Shown: positions 34,401 through 43,444, counted from the first letter of the stretch. The stretch: DNA of 64,000 nucleotides from Henriciella barbarensis (GCF_003576345.1 NZ_QWGB01000005.1:992001-1056000), one strand, 5' to 3'. Numbers and translations are program-made. Notes: generated by a model from the sequence alone, not told the origin.

Positions 34401-34672
34401 ACATCCTGTTCACGTTTGAGGGCAGCGCGCACTTCCTCGATTGCTGAGCCGAGCGCAGCGGAAGCTTCGTCTGCCAGAGCCTGAAGTTCCTTCTGACGGG
34501 CGATGGACTGGTCCAGCTCTTCGGCAAGTCGCGCGCGATCGGCAATCATGGCCGACAGCTCGCGGCGCGCAACAGCTGGGTCGCCCGCATTCTCGAACAG
34601 GCCTTCAAGCGCCTCTTCAAGGTGCGTGAGCGCGTTTTCGAGCTCTTGCGTTGCCGAATTGAATTTATCCAT
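34397..34672 (-). CDS. DUF4164-like small coiled-coil protein
   Basis: The 91-residue, almost fully helical protein has heptad-like Leu/Glu/Ala patterns (ELENALTHLEEALEGLFENA and the following helix) and ends in KREQDV. I chose the ATG at 34672, giving a start MDKFNSATQEL. A longer reading enters the tkt promoter region and codes for an unlikely Cys/Trp-rich peptide. In alphaproteobacteria such DUF4164 proteins lie between tkt and zapA, as here, and may be a ZapA partner (inference). Confidence 0.8.
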   Translation of the reverse strand: MDKFNSATQELENALTHLEEALEGLFENAGDPAVARRELSAMIADRARLAEELDQSIARQKELQALADEASAALGSAIEEVRAALKREQDV

Positions 34673-34769
34673 CCCGAATCCGATAGCAGGATGCAGCCCC
34701 AAGTGCCAAGCTGGTTGACAGCCAAGCCGGGCAGCGTCCAAAGCGAAGCGAAACGCAACAGGGTGACTT

Positions 34770-36740
34770 ATGGCGGTTGAACACAAGGATATGGCGAATG
34801 CCATCCGTGCGCTCTCCATGGATGCTGTGGAGCAGGCGAAGTCGGGACATGTCGGCCTTCCCCTCGGGATGGCGGATGTCGCGACGATCCTCTGGACACG
34901 CTATCTGAAGCATGATCCGGCCGATCCGTACTGGCCAGACCGGGACCGTTTCGTCCTGTCGGCGGGGCACGGCTCCATGCTGATCTATTCCCTGCTTCAC
35001 CTGACGGGATATGACAGTGTCAGCCGCGACGACATCCGCAATTTCCGCCAGCTAGGCGCGAAGACGCCGGGCCACCCTGAAAATTTCGTGACCCCCGGCG
35101 TCGAGACGACAACCGGCCCGTTGGGCCAGGGCATTGCAACCGCTGTCGGCATGGCGATGGCCGAGCGTCACCTCAATGCGCGCTTTGGCGATGAGCTTGT
35201 CGATCACAAGACCTGGGTCGTTGCGGGCGATGGCTGCCTCATGGAAGGCGTCAGCCAGGAAGCGATCACGCTGGCCGGGCACATGAAGCTGAACAAGCTG
35301 ATTGTTCTCTTCGACGATAACTCCGTCACCATTGATGGCGGGACCGAGCTTTCTGATTCGACTAATCAGTGCGCCCGTTTTGAGGCGGCTGGCTGGGCGA
35401 CGAAGGCCATCGACGGACACAATACCGAAGAAATCCACGAGGCGCTCAGCTGGGCGCAGGATCAGGACAAGCCGGTCATGATCGCTTGCAAGACGATCAT
35501 CGGCTATGGCGCGCCGACCATCGCAGGCACGGGCAAGGCTCATGGTGGCCCTTATGGCGCCGAGGAGATTGCGGGCATCCGCAAGAATATCGGCTGGGAT
35601 CATGAGCCGTTCGTGGTGCCGGATGACATTGCTGACGCCTGGAAGCGCGAAGGTGCGCATTCGGCCAGCCTGCATGGCGAATGGAACAAGCGCCACGAAG
35701 GCTCTGCTCACAAGGCAGCGTTCGATGCGGCGATGCGCGGTGAGCTGGGCGACATCGAAGCGGTGGTCCGCGCGCACAAACAGGACGTGGTCGATGCCGA
35801 CAAGGATGACGCGACCCGTAAATGGTCCGGCGCGGTGCTGGAAAAGCTGGCCGCGTCCATTCCGGAAATGGTTGGCGGCTCTGCTGACCTTTCCGGTTCG
35901 AACAATACGAAGGCAAAGTGCCAGGAGCCGATGACGCCGGACAATTGGGCCGGGCGCTATGTCCACTATGGCGTGCGCGAGCATGGCATGGCGGCGGCGA
36001 TGAACGGCATGGCGCTGCACAAGGGCATCATCCCCTACTCTGGCACCTTCCTTGTCTTTGCAGACTATTCGCGCGCGGCGATCCGCCTTGGCGCTCTGAT
36101 GGGTGAGCGGGTAATTCATGTGATGACGCACGACTCCATCGGTCTTGGCGAAGATGGCCCGACCCACCAGCCGGTCGAACATGTGGCCAGCCTTCGCGCG
36201 ATGCCGAACATGCACGTCTTCCGCCCGGCGGACGGGGTTGAGACCGCCGAATGCTGGGAACTGGCGCTGATGCGGGCCGACGGCCCATCCACCATCGCGC
36301 TGACCCGCCAGACCGTCGCGAGCGTGCGCAAGGCGCATACAGACGAGAACCTCTCGGCCAAAGGCGGCTATGTCCTCTCTTCCGGTGAAGGCAATGAGCA
36401 GGTCGTGCTGATCGCCACTGGCTCAGAGGTCGAGATTGCCGTCGCGGCGCAGGAGATGTTGCGCTCAACCGGCATCAGTGCCCGTGTTGTGTCGATGCCG
36501 TGCGTAGAGCTGTTCGCAGAGCAGTCTGATGCCTACCAAGAGGAAACTCTCGGCAAGGGCCTGCCGCGTATCGTCGTGGAAGCAGGCGTGCGCTTTGGTT
36601 GGGACCGCTGGATCGGTCTTCGCGGCGGCTTTGTCGGCATGGACAGCTTCGGTGCGAGCGCGCCGTATCAAGACCTCTATGAGCGTTTTGGCATCACGCC
36701 AGACGCTGTCGCAGAGATGGCGCACGCGCTGGTCAACTGA
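34770..36740 (+). CDS. tkt: Transketolase
   Basis: Transketolase moves two-carbon units in the pentose phosphate pathway. The 656-residue protein has the ThDP-binding GDGCLMEGVSQEA near residues 154-166, FVLSAGHGSMLIYSLLHLTG near 70-89 and MTHDSIGLGEDGPTHQPVEH near 450-470. The ATG follows an ACAGGGTGACTT stretch. It is divergent from the DUF4164-zapA operon, the conserved order for this group, and is followed by an ABA4-like gene and gap. Confidence 0.96.
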   Translation: MAVEHKDMANAIRALSMDAVEQAKSGHVGLPLGMADVATILWTRYLKHDPADPYWPDRDRFVLSAGHGSMLIYSLLHLTGYDSVSRDDIRNFRQLGAKTPGHPENFVTPGVETTTGPLGQGIATAVGMAMAERHLNARFGDELVDHKTWVVAGDGCLMEGVSQEAITLAGHMKLNKLIVLFDDNSVTIDGGTELSDSTNQCARFEAAGWATKAIDGHNTEEIHEALSWAQDQDKPVMIACKTIIGYGAPTIAGTGKAHGGPYGAEEIAGIRKNIGWDHEPFVVPDDIADAWKREGAHSASLHGEWNKRHEGSAHKAAFDAAMRGELGDIEAVVRAHKQDVVDADKDDATRKWSGAVLEKLAASIPEMVGGSADLSGSNNTKAKCQEPMTPDNWAGRYVHYGVREHGMAAAMNGMALHKGIIPYSGTFLVFADYSRAAIRLGALMGERVIHVMTHDSIGLGEDGPTHQPVEHVASLRAMPNMHVFRPADGVETAECWELALMRADGPSTIALTRQTVASVRKAHTDENLSAKGGYVLSSGEGNEQVVLIATGSEVEIAVAAQEMLRSTGISARVVSMPCVELFAEQSDAYQEETLGKGLPRIVVEAGVRFGWDRWIGLRGGFVGMDSFGASAPYQDLYERFGITPDAVAEMAHALVN

Positions 36741-36813
36741 TCGCGCGTCAAAGCTGGAGCAGACCCTCGAATTCATCTAGACCTCCTTCGGCATGGGTTG
36801 AGGGAGACTGCTG

Positions 36814-37287
36814 ATGGACTGGAATCTGCTTTACACGCTGATCAACGCGCTGGTGGTGCCAGCCTGGCTGCTGCTTCTGTTCGCGCCGCGCTGGCGCACC
36901 ACAGGACTGGTCGTGCATTCCGGCATCTATCCGCTTGCTTATGGCTTGCTCTATACCGTCTGCCTGCTCGCCTCGATGTTCTTTGGGCAGGCGGCCGAAG
37001 GTGTGGGCATGGGGTCTATCGCGGCCATCTCGGCGCTGTTCGACCACCCCAACGGCGTCATTGTTGGCTGGACGCATTATCTCATCTTCGACCTGTTTGT
37101 GGGTGCCTGGATCGGGCGCGATGCGCCGCGCAGGAACATCCCCCATGTCATTGCCGCGCCCTGCATGATTGCAAGCTTCCTGTTCGGGCCGGTTGGCCTG
37201 CTTGCCTATATGCTCGTTCGCCTGGTGCGGGGGCAGGGGATCAGCCTGTTCGAGACCGAAAACGTCAGCGCAGAACCGCGTGACTAG
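36814..37287 (+). CDS. ABA4-like (DUF4281) integral membrane protein
   Basis: The 157-residue protein has four predicted membrane helices (about residues 5-25, 33-53, 78-103 and 110-140). HYLIFDLFVGAWIGRDA followed by the NIPHVIAAPCM segment is the diagnostic ABA4 stretch. Plant ABA4 is needed for neoxanthin formation, and bacterial DUF4281 proteins may act on carotenoids or other isoprenoids, but no function is proven for this type. It lies 73 bp after tkt and ahead of gap. No carotenoid gene is in the window. Confidence 0.8.
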   Translation: MDWNLLYTLINALVVPAWLLLLFAPRWRTTGLVVHSGIYPLAYGLLYTVCLLASMFFGQAAEGVGMGSIAAISALFDHPNGVIVGWTHYLIFDLFVGAWIGRDAPRRNIPHVIAAPCMIASFLFGPVGLLAYMLVRLVRGQGISLFETENVSAEPRD

Positions 37288-37529
37288 GCGATTCGACGGG
37301 GTGTTGGCCCACATACGCTTGGAGAGAATGGGAGGCGAATTTGAGCCCGGCTGGACGGCGCAAAGCCTGCTGACGATGCTCAATTGGCCAGTTTTCCTGC
37401 ATTTCCTTGCGTCACATCGCCGGTTCTCGGCTGTGTCATGCTGGACGCCGCCGATGGAGACAGCTAAACCCCGGCGTCAAGACTTATGGGCTTTCAGCCT
37501 TTGAAATTTGCCGGAATGGAGAAGACAAT

Positions 37530-38537
37530 ATGGCGGTTCGTGTAGCCATCAACGGATTTGGCCGGATTGGCCGGAATGTATTGCGTTCGATCCTCGAAAA
37601 CGGACGTGACGATATCGAGATCGTCTCGATCAATGATCTCGGTCCTGTCGAGACCAATGCGCACCTTCTGAAATACGACTCCATCCACGGCACGCTGCCA
37701 ATGGATGTGTCTGTAGAGGGCGACACGATCAAGGTTGGCGGCCAGTCCTTCAAGGTCACCGCGATCCGCGACCCGAAAGACCTGCCGCACAAGGAAAATG
37801 GCGTCGATATCGCCATGGAGTGTACCGGTATCTTCACCGCCAAGGAGAAGGCCGCCCTTCACCTTGAGGCTGGCGCGAAGCGCGTTCTTGTTTCGGCGCC
37901 TGCAGCCGGTGCTGACAAGACCATCGTCTACGGCGTCAACCATGACACGCTCACGTCCGATGACCTCATCGTCTCCAACGCATCGTGCACGACCAACTGC
38001 CTGTCGCCGGTCGCCAAGGTGCTGAATGACACGATCGGTATCGACAAGGGGATCATGACCACGATCCACTCCTATACCGGCGACCAGCCGACGCTGGATG
38101 CGATGCACAAGGACCTCTATCGCGGCCGCGCAGCTGCGATGTCGATGATCCCGACCTCGACTGGCGCTGCAAAGGCTGTGGGCCTCGTCCTGCCGGAACT
38201 CAATGGCAAGCTCGACGGCTTCGCGATGCGCGTGCCGACACCGAACGTGTCTGTTGTCGACCTGAAATTCCTCGCCAAGCGCGACACCTCGGTCGAAGAG
38301 ATCAATGACGCGATCCGCAAGGCTGCTGACGGCCCGCTGAAAGGCGTGCTTGGTTATACCGATGCGCCGAACGTCTCGATCGACTTCAACCACAACCCGC
38401 ACTCGTCTGTTTTCCACATGGACCAGACCAAGGTTATGGACGGCAACCTCGTCTCCGTGCTGTCCTGGTACGACAATGAATGGGGTTTCTCCACGCGCAT
38501 GAGCGATACCGCCATCGCGATGTCGAAATTCCTCTAG
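37530..38537 (+). CDS. gap: Glyceraldehyde-3-phosphate dehydrogenase
   Basis: Gap oxidises glyceraldehyde 3-phosphate to 1,3-bisphosphoglycerate. The 335-residue protein begins [20 protein letters not shown] (NAD site) and has the catalytic Cys in [10 protein letters not shown] near residues 150-159 and the C-terminal [11 protein letters not shown]. The ATG at 37530 has a GGAG 8 bp upstream; an earlier in-frame start at 37407 lies in non-coding-looking sequence. It heads gap-pgk-fba (gaps of 27 and 40 bp). Confidence 0.96.
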   Translation: MAVRVAINGFGRIGRNVLRSILENGRDDIEIVSINDLGPVETNAHLLKYDSIHGTLPMDVSVEGDTIKVGGQSFKVTAIRDPKDLPHKENGVDIAMECTGIFTAKEKAALHLEAGAKRVLVSAPAAGADKTIVYGVNHDTLTSDDLIVSNASCTTNCLSPVAKVLNDTIGIDKGIMTTIHSYTGDQPTLDAMHKDLYRGRAAAMSMIPTSTGAAKAVGLVLPELNGKLDGFAMRVPTPNVSVVDLKFLAKRDTSVEEINDAIRKAADGPLKGVLGYTDAPNVSIDFNHNPHSSVFHMDQTKVMDGNLVSVLSWYDNEWGFSTRMSDTAIAMSKFL

Positions 38538-38564
38538 TCTAACGACCAGACAAGGAGCGTCCGC

Positions 38565-39767
38565 ATGTCCGACTTCAGACGGATCGAGGATGTCGAAGAC
38601 CTTGCCCTGAAAACGGCGCTGGTTCGCGTCGATTTCAATGTGCCGGTTAATGAGGCCGGTGAGGTCACCGACGATACGCGGCTGCGCGCAGCCCTGCCGA
38701 CGGTTCAGTATCTTGCAAACAAGGGGGCGAAAGTCGCGCTACTGGCGCACTTTGGCCGTCCGAAAGGAGAGGTGAAGCCTGAGCTGAACCTCAAGCCTGT
38801 CGCCGAAGCCTTTGCCGGTGTTCTCGGGGCGCCTGTGGCGTTCGCCAGCGATTGTGTTGGTGAGGTCGCTTCCAACGCCCTCGCATCCATCCAGCAGGGC
38901 GGTGTCGTGCTTCTGGAAAACACCCGTTTCAAGCCGGGTGAGACGAAGAATGACGACACGCTGGCCGATGAGATGGCGAAGCTTGGCGATATCTATGTCA
39001 ATGACGCCTTCTCGGCGGCGCATCGCGCGCATGTCTCGACCGAAGGGCTGGCCCGCCGTCTTCCGGCCTATGCCGGCAAGTCGATGGAGCGCGAGCTCGA
39101 TGCGCTGGAAGCGGCGCTGGGCAGCCCGGAGCGTCCGGTGCTGGCTGTTGTCGGCGGGGCGAAGGTTTCGTCCAAGATCGACCTTCTGAAGAACCTCGTC
39201 TCCAAGGTGGACGCGCTCGCCATTGGCGGTGGTATGGCGAACACCTTCCTGGCGGCACGTGGCCATTCGGTCGGCAAGTCGCTCTGTGAGCATGACCTCA
39301 CCGATACGTGCCGCGAGATCGAGAAGAATGCGGCCGCGGCCGGATGCGATATCATCCTGCCGCAGGATGTCGTCGTGGCGAAGGAATTTGCGGCCAATGC
39401 CGACCATCGCATCTGCTCGACGGGCGAGGTCGCTGACAATGAGATGATCCTCGATGCGGGTCCGGAATCGGTTGGCATTCTTGCGATTGCCATGGATGCG
39501 GCCAAGACGCTGGTCTGGAATGGTCCGCTTGGTGCGTTCGAAACGACACCATTCGACAAGGCGACAGTCGAGGCTGCACGTGCCGCAGCAAGTCGTTGCC
39601 GGGACGGCAATCTGACTGCGGTCGCAGGTGGCGGGGATACGGTCGCTGCGCTCAACCATGCAGGCGTTGCGTCGGATTTCACCTTTGTCTCGACTGCTGG
39701 CGGGGCCTTCCTTGAATGGATGGAAGGCAAGCCGCTGCCGGGCGTCGAGGCGCTCAAGAAAAGCTAG
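38565..39767 (+). CDS. pgk: Phosphoglycerate kinase
   Basis: Pgk makes ATP and 3-phosphoglycerate from 1,3-bisphosphoglycerate. The 400-residue protein has [21 protein letters not shown] near the N terminus, [10 protein letters not shown] near 59-68, [15 protein letters not shown] near 113-127 and the nucleotide-binding [12 protein letters not shown] with [21 protein letters not shown] at the C terminus. It starts 27 bp after gap, with an AAGGAGCGTCCGC ribosome-binding site. Confidence 0.96.
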   Translation: MSDFRRIEDVEDLALKTALVRVDFNVPVNEAGEVTDDTRLRAALPTVQYLANKGAKVALLAHFGRPKGEVKPELNLKPVAEAFAGVLGAPVAFASDCVGEVASNALASIQQGGVVLLENTRFKPGETKNDDTLADEMAKLGDIYVNDAFSAAHRAHVSTEGLARRLPAYAGKSMERELDALEAALGSPERPVLAVVGGAKVSSKIDLLKNLVSKVDALAIGGGMANTFLAARGHSVGKSLCEHDLTDTCREIEKNAAAAGCDIILPQDVVVAKEFAANADHRICSTGEVADNEMILDAGPESVGILAIAMDAAKTLVWNGPLGAFETTPFDKATVEAARAAASRCRDGNLTAVAGGGDTVAALNHAGVASDFTFVSTAGGAFLEWMEGKPLPGVEALKKS

Positions 39768-39807
39768 AACTGACAAGATTGCACGACGGGGAAGAGGACC
39801 GCACCAA

Positions 39808-40701
39808 ATGGCAAACGCAGAGATGAGACAGCAGGCCGCGACGAAAGACGGCTTTATCGCAGCACTGGACCAGTCTGGCGGCTCCACGCCGAAGGCGCTG
39901 CGTCTCTACGGCGTTGAAGAAAGCGCCTATACCAATGACGACGAGATGTTCGCACTCGTTCACGATATGCGCGCCCGCATCATCACCGCGCCAGCCTTCA
40001 ATGGCGATAAGGTGATGGGCGCCATCCTGTTCGAAAAGACGATGGACGGCGAGATCGAAGGAAAGCCAACGGCGCAGTTTCTCTGGGAAGATTGCAGCGT
40101 CGTACCATTCCTGAAAGTCGACAAGGGCCTCGCCGAAGAGAAAGACGGCGTTCAGGTGATGAAGCCAATGCCGGGCCTAGATGAGCTTCTCAAGCGCGCT
40201 GTGAACAAAGGCGTCTTCGGCACCAAGATGCGCTCTGTCATCAATGCCGCGAACCGTGACGGTATCGCCGCCGTGGTCCAGCAGCAGTTCGAAGTCGGCA
40301 AGCAGATCCTCGGCCACGGCCTCGTGCCGATCATCGAGCCGGAAGTCACGATCACTATCGCTGACAAGGCCGAAGCCGAACAGATCCTTCTCGAAGAGAT
40401 CACGAAGGAACTGGGCAAACTGCCAGAGGGTGAGGAAGTTATGCTCAAGCTGACGCTCCCGGAAAAGACCAACCTCTACAAGCCACTGGTCGATCATCCG
40501 AAAGTCATGCGCGTTGTCGCCCTGTCAGGCGGCTATTCACGCGAAGAGGCCTGCGAGCGCCTGTCGAAGAATACCGGCATGATCGCAAGCTTCTCGCGTG
40601 CGCTCACCGAAGGCCTGTCGATTGCGCAGTCTGACGACGATTTCAACGCCAAGCTCGGCGACTCCATCGACAATATCTGTGAGGCCTCGCGCGCCGGCTA
40701 G
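39808..40701 (+). CDS. fba: Fructose-bisphosphate aldolase, class I
   Basis: The enzyme cleaves fructose 1,6-bisphosphate through a Schiff base. The 297-residue protein resembles the Staphylococcus-type class I aldolases. It has AALDQSGGSTPKALRLYGV near residues 18-36, VVPFLKVDKG near 97-106, LVPIIEPEVTI near 173-183 and a Lys-containing MLKLTLPEKTNLYKPL segment (about 212-227), with SGGYSREEAC after it. The ATG at 39808 follows GAAGAGGACC. It closes the gap-pgk-fba operon and ends at a strong terminator. Confidence 0.93.
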   Translation: MANAEMRQQAATKDGFIAALDQSGGSTPKALRLYGVEESAYTNDDEMFALVHDMRARIITAPAFNGDKVMGAILFEKTMDGEIEGKPTAQFLWEDCSVVPFLKVDKGLAEEKDGVQVMKPMPGLDELLKRAVNKGVFGTKMRSVINAANRDGIAAVVQQQFEVGKQILGHGLVPIIEPEVTITIADKAEAEQILLEEITKELGKLPEGEEVMLKLTLPEKTNLYKPLVDHPKVMRVVALSGGYSREEACERLSKNTGMIASFSRALTEGLSIAQSDDDFNAKLGDSIDNICEASRAG

Positions 40702-40723
40702 GCAGCGAACGCCAACTGAATTG

Positions 40724-40758
40724 AAAGGCGCTGCCGCAAGGTGGCGCCTTTTTCTTTT
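40724..40758 (+). terminator. Rho-independent terminator of the gap-pgk-fba operon
   Basis: AAGGCGC (40725-40731) pairs with GCGCCTT (40744-40750), and the inner part closes on a GCAA tetraloop. A TTTTTCTTTT tract follows. Confidence 0.92.
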
Positions 40759-40841
40759 GCGGTGCCTCGAATTGGCGCTTGCCTTCCCCGGGGCCAGCGC
40801 CGGTCCATTGTGAGCAACACAATGATTGGAGGCCGCCGCAC

Positions 40842-41627
40842 ATGCTGATCGTCTACGAGCACCCGCTCTCGCCCTACGCGCAGAAAGTGAAGATCTCCCT
40901 GCGTGAAAAAGGGATCGATTTCGAGACGCGCCTGCCTGCCGGGATCGGCACGGGCACGACGCCGGATGATTTCATGACAGGCAATCCGCGCGGCGAGGTG
41001 CCATTTCTGCGCGATGGCGATGCGGCCATCTTCGATTCCACGATCATCCTCGAGTATATCGAGGACAAGTGGCCGACCCCGCCCATGCTGCCGGCGGCGC
41101 CTCTGGACCGGGCCCGCGTGCGCCTCATCGAGGACGTGATGGACTGCCATTATGAGCCGATCAACTGGGGCCTGGGTGAGCTCAATAATTTCAAGCGGGC
41201 CGCCGGGGAGTTGAAAGACAGGATCATGACGCGCGCAGGCGAACAGATCGCCGGACTGCATGCCTGGCTGGAGCGGGAGCTGGGCGACCGTGACTGGTTC
41301 AATGGTGACACTTTCGGTTGGGGCGATCTTTCCGTGGTGCCGTATATCAACGGCTCTGCAGGTATGGGGTTTGCGCCAGCTGAAGGCAGCAAGCTTCAAG
41401 CCTGGCATAAACAGGCCATGGCGCGGAGCAGCGTCTCGAAAAGTGCTGAGGAGGCCATCGCCTCGGTGTCTGGCATGCAGGACGTCAGCGGCGCGGTCGA
41501 AGCAGGCCTCTTCAAGCGCGAATATCGCGACCACCGTCTGGAATGGATGATTAAATCGGGCGGTCTCGATGTGGTCCTCAAGGGAATCGAGAAGGACAAT
41601 ATCCGCTTCACGCCTGACTTTAGCTAG
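40842..41627 (+). CDS. Glutathione S-transferase family protein
   Basis: The 261-residue protein starts with a thioredoxin-like GST N-terminal domain, MLIVYEHPLSPYAQKVKISL, with GEVPFLRDGDAAIFDSTIIL supplying the cis-Pro and the glutamate/serine glutathione site. A helical C-terminal domain follows from about residue 95, with WFNGDTFGWGDLSVVPYI as the N-capping region. It is slightly longer than average because of a tail after about 215. The substrate is unknown. It lies between the terminator of the aldolase operon and thiE. Confidence 0.87.
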   Translation: MLIVYEHPLSPYAQKVKISLREKGIDFETRLPAGIGTGTTPDDFMTGNPRGEVPFLRDGDAAIFDSTIILEYIEDKWPTPPMLPAAPLDRARVRLIEDVMDCHYEPINWGLGELNNFKRAAGELKDRIMTRAGEQIAGLHAWLERELGDRDWFNGDTFGWGDLSVVPYINGSAGMGFAPAEGSKLQAWHKQAMARSSVSKSAEEAIASVSGMQDVSGAVEAGLFKREYRDHRLEWMIKSGGLDVVLKGIEKDNIRFTPDFS

Positions 41628-41666
41628 GTCGGCTTCAGCTAGGCAGGCTTTGCGCGGGGCAGGGAA

Positions 41667-41683
41667 GGCGCTAGGTAGGCGCC
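41667..41683 (+). promoter_or_regulatory. Hairpin touching the thiE start codon
   Basis: GGCGC (41667-41671) and GCGCC (41679-41683) enclose TAGGTAG, and the ATG begins at 41684. The hairpin would sequester the likely ribosome-binding stretch. It is too short to be a TPP riboswitch. Confidence 0.35.
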
Positions 41684-42349
41684 ATGACCGATATCAAACG
41701 CGAACGTACGCGCCTTTACCTCATCACACCCTCCAGCGTCGCGGATGTCGACGCTTTCGTGAAGACTTTTGAAGGCGCGCTCGAAGGCGGCGACATTGCC
41801 AGTCTTCAGGTGCGGATCAAGCCTGATGGCGTGTTGGATGAAGCGGCGACTGAAGCATTGGCGCGCGCATTGCTGCCAGTTTGCCGTGCGAATGATGTCG
41901 CCCTGATCATCAATGACAGCGTCGATGTCTGCGCACGGGTGGGGGCTGACGGCGTTCATCTGGGGCATCTCGACATGCAGGTGAAGGAGGCCCGCCAGCG
42001 TCTTGGCAAGCAGCCGATTATTGGTGCGACAGCCAAGAATTCCCGCCATGTTGCGATGGAAGCAGGCGAGCAAGGCGCGGACTATGTCGCATTTGGCGCC
42101 TTCTTCCCAAGCGAGACCAAGGCCGACACTGTACCCGCTGAAAAGGACCTGCTGACCTGGTGGCAGAACGTGATGGAGCTGCCCTGTGTCGCAATTGGCG
42201 GGATCACGCCAGAACGCGCAAAAGAACTTTCGGTGGCGGGGGCGGACTTCCTTGCTGTGAGCGCAGGGGTCTGGGCGCACCCGGATGGACCTGCCGCGGC
42301 CGTGCGCGCGTTCAATGCGGCGCTCGATGAGGCCTCGGCTGCATCCTAG
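41684..42349 (+). CDS. thiE: Thiamine phosphate synthase
   Basis: ThiE couples the thiazole phosphate and pyrimidine pyrophosphate moieties of thiamine. The 221-residue TIM-barrel protein has LYLITPSS at the N terminus, LQVRIKPDG near residue 45-53, LIINDSVDVCARVGADGVHLG near 72-92, GATAKNSRHVAMEAGEQGAD near 107-126 and AIGGITPERAKEL near 166-178. The QVRIK and VHLG residues are the substrate-phosphate contacts. The other thi genes are not nearby. Confidence 0.92.
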   Translation: MTDIKRERTRLYLITPSSVADVDAFVKTFEGALEGGDIASLQVRIKPDGVLDEAATEALARALLPVCRANDVALIINDSVDVCARVGADGVHLGHLDMQVKEARQRLGKQPIIGATAKNSRHVAMEAGEQGADYVAFGAFFPSETKADTVPAEKDLLTWWQNVMELPCVAIGGITPERAKELSVAGADFLAVSAGVWAHPDGPAAAVRAFNAALDEASAAS

Positions 42350-42356
42350 GGCGGCA

Positions 42357-42398
42357 CAAGGCGCGCGTCCTGCGACTTCGCTCAGGATCGGCGCCTTG
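42357..42398. repeat. REP-like hairpin element, copy A
   Basis: CAAGGCGC (42357-42364) pairs with GCGCCTTG (42391-42398), and inside it TCCTG pairs with CAGGA around CGACTTCGCT (core at 42368-42387). It lies in the gap between convergent thiE and the DUF4282-like gene. It shares 18 of 20 core bases with copy B, and the loop with the hairpin at 21102-21149. Confidence 0.6.
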
Positions 42399-42416
42399 AA
42401 TCGTGGTACCAGTTAA

Positions 42417-42436
42417 TCCTTCGATTTCGCTCAGGA
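42417..42436. repeat. REP-like hairpin element, copy B
   Basis: TCCT and AGGA flank TCGATTTCGCTC, which differs at two positions from copy A (42368-42387). It lies in the same convergent gap, 30 bp from copy A. Confidence 0.55.
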
Positions 42437-42453
42437 CGAGCCGGGGCCGGCGA

Positions 42454-42720
42454 TCACTCGTGCGACTTGTCGAGGCGCAGGACGGCCAGCACCGCCTCTG
42501 TAAAGACGCGCAGCATCAGGAGCTGGACGATCACGACGACCGGGGTCTTCAGGATGCCCCAGAGGGCCATGCCGAAATTCTCACCGAAATAGGTGAGATA
42601 GAAGACGAGCGTCTCCACACCGCGCCAGATGATGAAGATGATGAACAGATAGAAGAGCAGGCGCGTGAGCAGCTCACCCAGCGGCTTTTCAAAGCTCAGG
42701 AAATTCGACAACCAGTTCAT
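42454..42720 (-). CDS. DUF4282-like small membrane protein
   Basis: The 88-residue protein has two membrane helices (about residues 18-42 and 52-75), an N-terminal FLSFEKPLGELL amphipathic part and the ending MLRVFTEAVLAVLRLDKSHE. In DUF4282 proteins the last helix is followed by an RxxxE segment, which fits here. The function is unknown. It is convergent with thiE and divergent from efp. Confidence 0.75.
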   Translation of the reverse strand: MNWLSNFLSFEKPLGELLTRLLFYLFIIFIIWRGVETLVFYLTYFGENFGMALWGILKTPVVVIVQLLMLRVFTEAVLAVLRLDKSHE

Positions 42721-42803
42721 GAAAGACTTCCGTAAGGCATATTCGAGGCGGCGGAAACAAGCAGAGGCAGGCGTCTGTGTCCAGTGGAGCGGCCCTTGTC
42801 AGC

Positions 42804-42832
42804 TTGACCATGGCGGCTCTCGCGGCTACCTC
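42804..42832 (+). promoter_or_regulatory. Promoter for efp
   Basis: TTGACC (42804-42809) is followed 15 bp later by GCTACCTC (42825-42832), close to the Caulobacter sigma-73 -10 element GCTANAWC. It lies 32 bp before the efp start. Confidence 0.5.
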
Positions 42833-42864
42833 GCGCCCATCGTCGACTTACAGGAAATTCGCGC

Positions 42865-43431
42865 ATGGCCAAGATCAATGGCAATGAAATCAAGCCGGGC
42901 AACGTGATCGAACATCAGGGCACCGTCTGGCGCGCGGTCAAGACCAACTCGGTGAAGCCCGGCAAGGGCGGCGCCTTCAACCAGGTCGAACTGCGTAATC
43001 TGATCAACGGATCCAAGCTGAATGAGCGCTTCCGCTCATCGGAGACGGTCGAGAAAATCCGTCTTGAGCAGAAAGACTACCAGTATCTCTACGACGCCGG
43101 TGAAGCACACGCTTTCATGGATCAGGAAACCTTCGAGCAGATCGAGATCCAGAAGGATTTCATCGGTGAACAGGAAGCCTTCCTTCAGAGCGAAATGGTC
43201 GTCGTCATCGAATTCTATGAAGATAAGCCAATCGGCATTTCCCTTCCGGACCAGGTCATCCTGACGATCGAAGAGACCGAACCGGTTGTTAAAGGCCAGA
43301 CGGCAGCCAACAGCTTCAAGCCGGCAACCTGCGAAAACGGCATCCGCGTGATGGTCCCGCCATTCGTTGGCCAGGGTGAGCGCATCGTCGTTCAGACCGA
43401 AGATTCCACCTACCTCAGACGCGCTGACTAG
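42865..43431 (+). CDS. efp: Elongation factor P
   Basis: EF-P prevents ribosome stalling at polyproline. The 188-residue length is standard. K34 in the tip loop KPGKGGAF is the position that is lysylated in gammaproteobacteria with EpmA; no epmA homologue is visible nearby, so the modification here is unknown. The three beta domains are complete. The gene is 13 bp ahead of the inositol monophosphatase gene, as in several alphaproteobacteria. Confidence 0.95.
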   Translation: MAKINGNEIKPGNVIEHQGTVWRAVKTNSVKPGKGGAFNQVELRNLINGSKLNERFRSSETVEKIRLEQKDYQYLYDAGEAHAFMDQETFEQIEIQKDFIGEQEAFLQSEMVVVIEFYEDKPIGISLPDQVILTIEETEPVVKGQTAANSFKPATCENGIRVMVPPFVGQGERIVVQTEDSTYLRRAD

Positions 43432-43444
43432 ACAGGCTTACTGA

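Noticed and set aside
34690-34730. A sigma-54-like sequence (TTGGCAC and TGCA on the minus strand) before the DUF4164 gene
   Set aside because: The GG-to-GC spacing is one base too long for the strict -24/-12 consensus, and no activator gene is near.
35052-36338. A 428-codon open frame antisense to tkt
   Set aside because: It reads as an Arg/His-rich sequence with no family resemblance, opposite a complete transketolase. The same holds for long antisense frames at 7159-8229, 10587-11858 and 14556-15452.
41628-41683. TPP riboswitch upstream of thiE
   Set aside because: The gap is only 56 bases and lacks the THI-box core; only a short hairpin is present.
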